Assembly (NCBI GenBank): GCA_046726955.1
Contig: JBKPBQ010000545.1
Span: 1-16,966 of the forward strand
Origin: CAVPGH01 sp046726955
GTDB lineage: Bacteria > Acidobacteriota > Vicinamibacteria > Fen-336
DNA: 16,966 bases
Reading direction: 5' to 3'
How positions within the stretch are numbered: position 1 is the stretch's first letter; each line of letters begins with the position of its first letter. The notes below the pieces were generated by a model. It did no database searches. It worked only from the letters and a program-made list of their open reading frames with translations, and was not told the origin of the DNA. Shown in pieces: positions 12,929 to 16,966 of the stretch. A program made the position numbers and the translations under genes.

Positions 12929-15058
12929 TTAGTCGCGCCGACCGAGCCGCCCCAGGATGAACGCGTACTCCTCCGCCCTCTCCTTCAGGCTCTCGAGGCG
13001 CCCCGGCATCCCCCCGTGCGCGCCCGCCATGTCGATCCGGAAGAGAAGGAGCGGGGGGCCCGGTCGCGCCGCGCGGAGCCTCGCCACCCACTTCGCCGGC
13101 TCGTAGTACTGCACCTGCGAGTCGTTGAGGGACGTCGTGACCAGCAGCGCGGGATAGCGCTGCTTTCCGACGTTGTCGTACGGGGAGTACGACAGCATGT
13201 AGTCGTAGTAGCGCTTCTCCTTCGGGTTCCCCCACTCCTCGAACTCGTTCGAGGTGAGGGGAATCGTCTCGTCGAGCATGGTCGTGACCGCGTCCACGAA
13301 GGGGACGTTGGCCACGACCGCCCGGTACCTCTCGGGGGCGAAGGTCGCGACGGCGCCCATGAGCAGCCCGCCCGCGCTCAGGCCCGAGGCGAAGGCCTTG
13401 TCCGCGGCGGCGTACCTCTCCCGGACGAGGTAGTCCGTGACGTCCACGAAGTCGGTGAACGTGTGCTTCTTCTGGAGGAGCCGTCCGCCGTCGTACCAGG
13501 CGCGCCCCATCTCCTGTCCCCCGCGGACGTGGGCGATCGCGCACACGAAGCCGCGGTCGACGAGGGAGATCCACGTCGCGTCGAAGACGGGATCGGTCGA
13601 CGCGCCGTAGGCGCCGTAGGCGTACTGGTAGAGCGGGGCTTCTCCGTCCTTCGCGAACCCCTTGCGGTAGACGAGCGACACGGGCACGCGGGTGCCGTCC
13701 CGCGCGGGAGCCCACACCCGCTCGGTGAGGTAGTTTCCCGGAGAGTAGCCGGGCACCGTCTTCGCCTGGAGGAGCCGCCGCTCTCCGGTGGCCATGTCCA
13801 CCTCGTACTCCGTCGGAGGGCTGACGAGCGAGCTCTGGCTGTAGCGCAGAGTGCGGGTGTCCTGCTCGACGTTCATCGACGGCGCCGCGGCGTAGGCCGG
13901 CTCGTCGGAGCGGACGTAGTGCGATTTCTCCGGCGCGCCCCAGGGCACTATGCGGATGCGGAGGAGGGCGTCGCTGCGCTCGCTCACGGCCAGGTAGTCG
14001 CGGAACACCACGACGTCCTCGACGAAAACGGCTGGATCGTGGGGCAGCACCTCCTTCCACCGCGCGCGGTCGCCGATCTCGGCGTCGGCCACCGCCATCA
14101 CCCGGTAGTTCGGGGCCTGCCAGTCGGTACGGAACACCCACCGGTCGGCCACGTGGTCGGCGTCGTAGCGGATGTCCCGCGCGCGGGGGGCGAGACAGCG
14201 CGGCTCTGGCGCGGGGAGGGCGGCGTCGAGCGCCCACCACTCGTTCGACACCGTGCTTTCGAGCTGGATCAGCACGTAGCGGCGGTCGCCGCTCTTCGAG
14301 ACGGAGAGGTAGAAGCTCGTGTCCTTCTCCTCGTACACGACAGGGTCCAGCGCGGGATCGCTCCCAAGCACGTGCTTCTTGACCCGCGTGGACAGGAGCG
14401 TCACCGGATCGTTCTCGACGTAGTAGATCGTCTTGTTGTCGTTCGCCCACGCGGCCTGCGGCCGGAGGCCGGAAATGCGGTCGGGGAGGTCGCGCCCGGT
14501 CACGATCTCGCGGAAGCGCAGCGTGTACTGGTAGCGGCCGCCGGTGTCCTCGAGGAACGCGAGGAGGTCCTCCGTAGCACTTACCGCCCACCCCCCGAGC
14601 GAGTAGTACTTCTTGCCTTGGGCTTCCCGGTTGGCGTCCACGAGCACCTCGTCCCCGCCGCCGGCGAGCGGCCGGCGCAGATACATCGGGTGCTGCCGGC
14701 GCGCCTCGGTCCGCTCGAAGTAGAGATGGCTCCGGTCGCGCCAGGGGACGCTCTCGTCGAGGGCGGGAAGCCGGGCCGCCATCTCCTGGTAGAGCTTGCG
14801 AGAGAGACCGCGGGTTCCCGCGGTCATCGCCTCGTAGTAGCCGTTCTCGGCTCGCAGGTAGCCCAGCACGTCTTCCCGCGACCGCGTGTCGTCGCGCAGC
14901 CAGTAGTACGGGTCGTTCCGCGTGCCGTGGGGAGAGACGACGGCGTGCGGGCGAACGTCGGCGACCGGCGGCGCGGGTGCTCCGCGGGGCTGCGCACCGA
15001 GGAGCCCCAGCCCAACCGCACCGAGGGCGGCGAGGGACGGAAGGACGCTCCGGCTCAT
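12929..15058 (-). CDS. ptrB: Oligopeptidase B (S9 prolyl oligopeptidase family), exported
   Basis: A 709-residue serine peptidase. The triad is S561 (GLSAGG), D646 (SLNDSQV) and H681 (AGAHGG). The S-to-D (85) and D-to-H (35) spacings equal those of E. coli oligopeptidase B (532/617/652), with an offset of 29. E605 and E607 (NEFEEWGNP) occupy the positions of the two glutamates that select Arg/Lys at P1. The N-terminal half forms the beta-propeller lid, beginning with HGTRNDPYYWLRDDTR. The 29-residue offset is explained by an N-terminal signal peptide (LPSLAALGAVGLGLLGAQ), so this form is likely periplasmic or secreted, unlike the cytoplasmic E. coli enzyme. It should cut short peptides after basic residues. 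It is last in a minus-strand unit, 36 bp after the glutathione peroxidase gene; its ribosome binding site is weak. Confidence 0.93.
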   Translation of the reverse strand: MSRSVLPSLAALGAVGLGLLGAQPRGAPAPPVADVRPHAVVSPHGTRNDPYYWLRDDTRSREDVLGYLRAENGYYEAMTAGTRGLSRKLYQEMAARLPALDESVPWRDRSHLYFERTEARRQHPMYLRRPLAGGGDEVLVDANREAQGKKYYSLGGWAVSATEDLLAFLEDTGGRYQYTLRFREIVTGRDLPDRISGLRPQAAWANDNKTIYYVENDPVTLLSTRVKKHVLGSDPALDPVVYEEKDTSFYLSVSKSGDRRYVLIQLESTVSNEWWALDAALPAPEPRCLAPRARDIRYDADHVADRWVFRTDWQAPNYRVMAVADAEIGDRARWKEVLPHDPAVFVEDVVVFRDYLAVSERSDALLRIRIVPWGAPEKSHYVRSDEPAYAAAPSMNVEQDTRTLRYSQSSLVSPPTEYEVDMATGERRLLQAKTVPGYSPGNYLTERVWAPARDGTRVPVSLVYRKGFAKDGEAPLYQYAYGAYGASTDPVFDATWISLVDRGFVCAIAHVRGGQEMGRAWYDGGRLLQKKHTFTDFVDVTDYLVRERYAAADKAFASGLSAGGLLMGAVATFAPERYRAVVANVPFVDAVTTMLDETIPLTSNEFEEWGNPKEKRYYDYMLSYSPYDNVGKQRYPALLVTTSLNDSQVQYYEPAKWVARLRAARPGPPLLLFRIDMAGAHGGMPGRLESLKERAEEYAFILGRLGRRD

Positions 15059-15094
15059 GCCCGTGCGGGCCGGACGGGTCGGGATGACGATGCC

Positions 15095-15640
15095 CTACTT
15101 CTGAAGGGCCCCGTCGAGGGCGTCGCGCAGCTCCTTGGACTCGGGAGTGACCTTGCTGTTGAAGAAGGTCACGACCTTTCCGTCCTTGCCCACGACGTAC
15201 TTCGCGAAGTTCCAGCTCGGCAGCGAGCCGCTCGCGCCCAGGAAGCCGTAGACCGGGGACTGGTCGGCCCCGGCCTTCGTGACCACCTTGGAGAACATGG
15301 GGAAGGTCACGCCGTAGTTCTTCTTGCAGAACTCGGTGATCTCCTCGGGCGTGCCCGGCTCCTGGGCGCCGAAGTCGTTGCTCGGGAAGCCGAGGACGAC
15401 GGCGCCCTTGTCCTTGTACTCCTCGTAGAGCTTCTCGAGCCCGGCGTACTGCGGGGTGAAGCCGCACTGGCTGGCCACGTTGACCACGAGGGCGACCTTC
15501 CCCTTGTACTGCCCGAGGTCGGCGGGCTGGCCGGAGAGGGTCGTGGTCTTGAGGGCGTAGAGGGAATCGGGCACGGGACCTCCTGCGAACACGAATGCGG
15601 AAGCGAGGAACGCGAGAGCCACGAGGAGCGGCGAGCGCAT
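15095..15640 (-). CDS. Glutathione peroxidase-family (probably thioredoxin-type) peroxidase, exported
   Basis: A 181-residue protein with a signal peptide (PLLVALAFLASAFVFAGG, about 1-21). The peroxidatic Cys59 lies in VNVASQCGFTPQY, with Gln93 (FPSNDFGAQEPG), Trp143 and Asn144 (WNFAKY) completing the tetrad. Cys105 in FCKKNYGVTFPMF is at the resolving position of atypical 2-Cys members, which use thioredoxin-like donors rather than glutathione. It should reduce hydrogen peroxide or lipid hydroperoxides in the periplasm. ATG 15640 is chosen because it precedes the signal peptide and GGAGGT lies 7 nt upstream; the frame stays open further but is not family-like. The gene lies 23 bp after the AhpD-like gene and 36 bp before oligopeptidase B. 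Confidence 0.93.
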   Translation of the reverse strand: MRSPLLVALAFLASAFVFAGGPVPDSLYALKTTTLSGQPADLGQYKGKVALVVNVASQCGFTPQYAGLEKLYEEYKDKGAVVLGFPSNDFGAQEPGTPEEITEFCKKNYGVTFPMFSKVVTKAGADQSPVYGFLGASGSLPSWNFAKYVVGKDGKVVTFFNSKVTPESKELRDALDGALQK

Positions 15641-15663
15641 GGGGAAGACCTCCGCAGTGAAGC

Positions 15664-16029
15664 CTAGTACAGCTTCAGGTTCATGTTCTCGGCCGCGATG
15701 TCCGTGAGGTCCACGATCGCGGCGGCGTTGACGCCGATGGCGATGGCGATCGCCTCGGAGATCTCCTCGCGCGTCGCCCCGAACTTGAGCGCCTTCTTGA
15801 TGTGCCCCTCGAGGCAGCCCTGGCACTTCGTGGCCAGGCTCGCCGCGATGGCGATGAGCTCCTTCGTCTTCCGGTCGATGACCGAGGCCTTGTAGGTCTC
15901 CTTGTAGAAGGCGAAGTAGTGCTGGCGGAAGCGCGGGTCCACCATCGTGTAGGAGGTGGGCTGGGGCTGGGGGTTTCCGTTGTCGTCCTCGGGAAACGGG
16001 ACGTGATGCGGCTTGTCCTTTTCGTTCAC
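15664..16029 (-). CDS. AhpD-like carboxymuconolactone decarboxylase-family protein
   Basis: A 121-residue protein with an AhpD-type centre: E57 (KTKELIAIA), C69 and C72 (CQGC) and H76, spaced exactly as Glu118, Cys130, Cys133 and His137 in mycobacterial AhpD. This supports a disulfide reductase or peroxidase role rather than lactone decarboxylation. The N-terminal 35 residues are polar and proline-rich (PFPEDDNGNPQPQP). GTG 16029 is preferred because GGGAG lies 7 nt upstream; TTG 16068 would add 13 residues. No signal peptide is seen, so it is likely cytoplasmic. It directly precedes the glutathione peroxidase gene, suggesting a shared oxidative-stress role. Confidence 0.88.
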   Translation of the reverse strand: MNEKDKPHHVPFPEDDNGNPQPQPTSYTMVDPRFRQHYFAFYKETYKASVIDRKTKELIAIAASLATKCQGCLEGHIKKALKFGATREEISEAIAIAIGVNAAAIVDLTDIAAENMNLKLY

Positions 16030-16090
16030 GGGCAACTCCCCCGGCTCCCGCTCCCCGGGATCCGGCAATAGGTCGTCGTCGCTTCTCGTG

Positions 16091-16966
16091 TCATCGCGCG
16101 GCCACGCGCGTCGCGGGGGCGCTCGCGGCGGCCGCGTCGAGGACCGCGGTCACCGCCGCCTCGTAGGCGGCAGTGCCGTCACGCCAGGCCCCCCCGTGGC
16201 TCTTGCCGGGAACGATGAGGACCTGCGCCTTCTCTCCTGCCGCTTGCTGCAGCTCGAAGGCGATCTCCTTGGGCATGCGCCGGTCTTCGGAGTTGGCCAC
16301 GAACAGCGTCGGCCGCCCCTGCAGGCGGCTGGCCGCGGCGCGTATGTCCACCCCGTCGGGATCGAACTGGCCGCGGCGGCCCATCCAGAAGAGGATCTCG
16401 TCGGCCACCGGCCACGAGGGCACGATGGCCAGCCACCAGGCGAAGCCGCGGAAGAGGTTCAGGTGATGGTGCACGGTGTCTCGCAGGCTGCGGTAGGTGC
16501 TGTCGCACACGATTCCGGCCACCGTGGGGTCCTCGGCGGCGGCGAGCACGGCGGAGGCCGCGCCGAGGGACACGCCCCACACCACGACGGGCGCGTTCGA
16601 GCGGGATCGAGCGGACGCGATGGCCGCGCGCACGTCCTCCTTCTCGCGTGAGCCGAACGTCGTGGCCGCTCCATCGCTCTCTCCGTGGTGCCGGAGGTCG
16701 AAGAGCAGGGCATTCCACCCGTGCTCGTGAAGGAAGGGCGCCTTGCGGACCATCTCGATCCGCGAGCGGTTCAGCCCGTGGACCAGGACCGCCGTGCCCT
16801 TCGCGTCGTCGGCGGGCACCCACCAACCCTTGAGCTCGACGCCGTCCGCCGACCGGAACGCCACGTCCTCGGAGGCGAGCTGGAACGACGCGGGCGTCAT
16901 CCCGCTGTTCTCCTTGTCGGAGTACTGGAAGCGACGGGTCGTCGCGATGCCCGCGAGGTAGTAGGG
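16091..16966 (-). CDS. Alpha/beta hydrolase (5' end outside window)
   Basis: A serine alpha/beta hydrolase of the acyl-peptidase or BD-FAE-like type. Counting from ATG 16900: oxyanion loop HGLNRSR (41-47), FDLRHHGESDG (67-77), nucleophile S111 in GVSLGA, D206 in NSEDRRMP and H235 in KSHGGAW. The frame continues without a stop from 16900 to the right edge, adding YYLAGIATTRRFQYSDKENSG. Related proteins have an N-terminal membrane helix or signal before a TP-x(n)-EDVAFRSADG stretch, so the real start is probably beyond the window. ATG 16900 does have AAGGAG about 9 nt upstream and remains an alternative, giving 269 residues. It is the upstream gene of the minus-strand unit, with 61 bp to the AhpD-like gene. 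Substrate unknown. Confidence 0.88.
   Translation of the reverse strand, partial: PYYLAGIATTRRFQYSDKENSGMTPASFQLASEDVAFRSADGVELKGWWVPADDAKGTAVLVHGLNRSRIEMVRKAPFLHEHGWNALLFDLRHHGESDGAATTFGSREKEDVRAAIASARSRSNAPVVVWGVSLGAASAVLAAAEDPTVAGIVCDSTYRSLRDTVHHHLNLFRGFAWWLAIVPSWPVADEILFWMGRRGQFDPDGVDIRAAASRLQGRPTLFVANSEDRRMPKEIAFELQQAAGEKAQVLIVPGKSHGGAWRDGTAAYEAAVTAVLDAAAASAPATRVAAR

Noticed and set aside
12917..12931. A bidirectional terminator between the convergent thioesterase and oligopeptidase B genes
   Set aside because: The gap is only 9 bp and shows no stem with a T tract.
12861..15467. An 868-codon minus-strand frame overlapping oligopeptidase B out of frame
   Set aside because: Arg/Pro/Gly-rich shadow of the real gene; no recognisable motif.
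13016..15667. An 883-codon open frame on the plus strand opposite oligopeptidase B and the peroxidase
   Set aside because: Long antisense frames arise automatically in GC-rich coding DNA. The composition (His, Arg, Val, Glu-rich) shows no domain, and the minus-strand genes have complete catalytic sites.
1..16966. tRNA, rRNA, CRISPR, insertion sequence, phage or toxin-antitoxin content
   Set aside because: No cloverleaf-like sequences, spaced direct repeats, transposase motifs or terminal inverted repeats were seen, and all sizeable spans are accounted for by the listed genes.

Overview
This is a gene-dense, very GC-rich stretch of chromosome from a diderm (Gram-negative-type) bacterium. Two genes are cut by the window edges, one at each end. 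There are no tRNA or rRNA genes, CRISPR arrays, insertion sequences or phage genes. An exported beta-barrel protein, several signal peptides, tight gene packing and heavy use of GTG/TTG starts suggest an uncultured soil or sediment lineage such as Acidobacteriota or a related phylum. That placement is inference from gene content only.

Layout. (1) 1-1987, minus strand: the start of a DUF2079-type polytopic membrane protein running off the left edge, then an exported protein with three BON domains and a clear terminator. (2) 2201-7605, plus strand: a compact catabolic operon of seven genes, mostly joined by 1-4 bp stop/start overlaps: SDR dehydrogenase, RidA-like protein, MarR regulator, enoyl-CoA hydratase/isomerase-family protein, acyl-CoA dehydrogenase, a 149-aa protein of unknown function, and an Old Yellow Enzyme-type flavoprotein with an Fe-S cysteine cluster. 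(3) 7616-11621, plus strand: an outer-membrane beta-barrel candidate, an exported M1-type zinc metallopeptidase and a polytopic membrane protein. (4) 11763-12919, plus strand, with its own promoter-like region: a creatininase-family amidohydrolase overlapping a 4-hydroxybenzoyl-CoA-type thioesterase. (5) 16966-12929, minus strand, converging on region 4: alpha/beta hydrolase (5' end outside the window), AhpD-like protein, exported glutathione peroxidase and exported oligopeptidase B.

The operon in region 2 is the most interesting part. Dehydrogenase, hydratase-family and acyl-CoA dehydrogenase genes together with RidA, MarR and an OYE-type reductase resemble the lower half of aerobic CoA-dependent aromatic pathways such as 2-aminobenzoyl-CoA degradation. 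Here the CoA ligase and flavin monooxygenase are absent from the window, the OYE stands alone, the RidA-like protein lacks its signature arginine, the hydratase-family protein lacks both canonical glutamates, and an unknown acidic protein sits between the dehydrogenase and the OYE. This points to a variant pathway acting on a cyclic or unsaturated acyl-CoA whose substrate cannot be named from sequence.

A second regularity is a TAGATT/TAGAAT hexamer 6-9 nt upstream of three plus-strand genes that lack good ribosome binding sites (near 2201, 7616 and 8518). This is the geometry of leaderless transcription. There is no gene-free stretch longer than about 215 bp.
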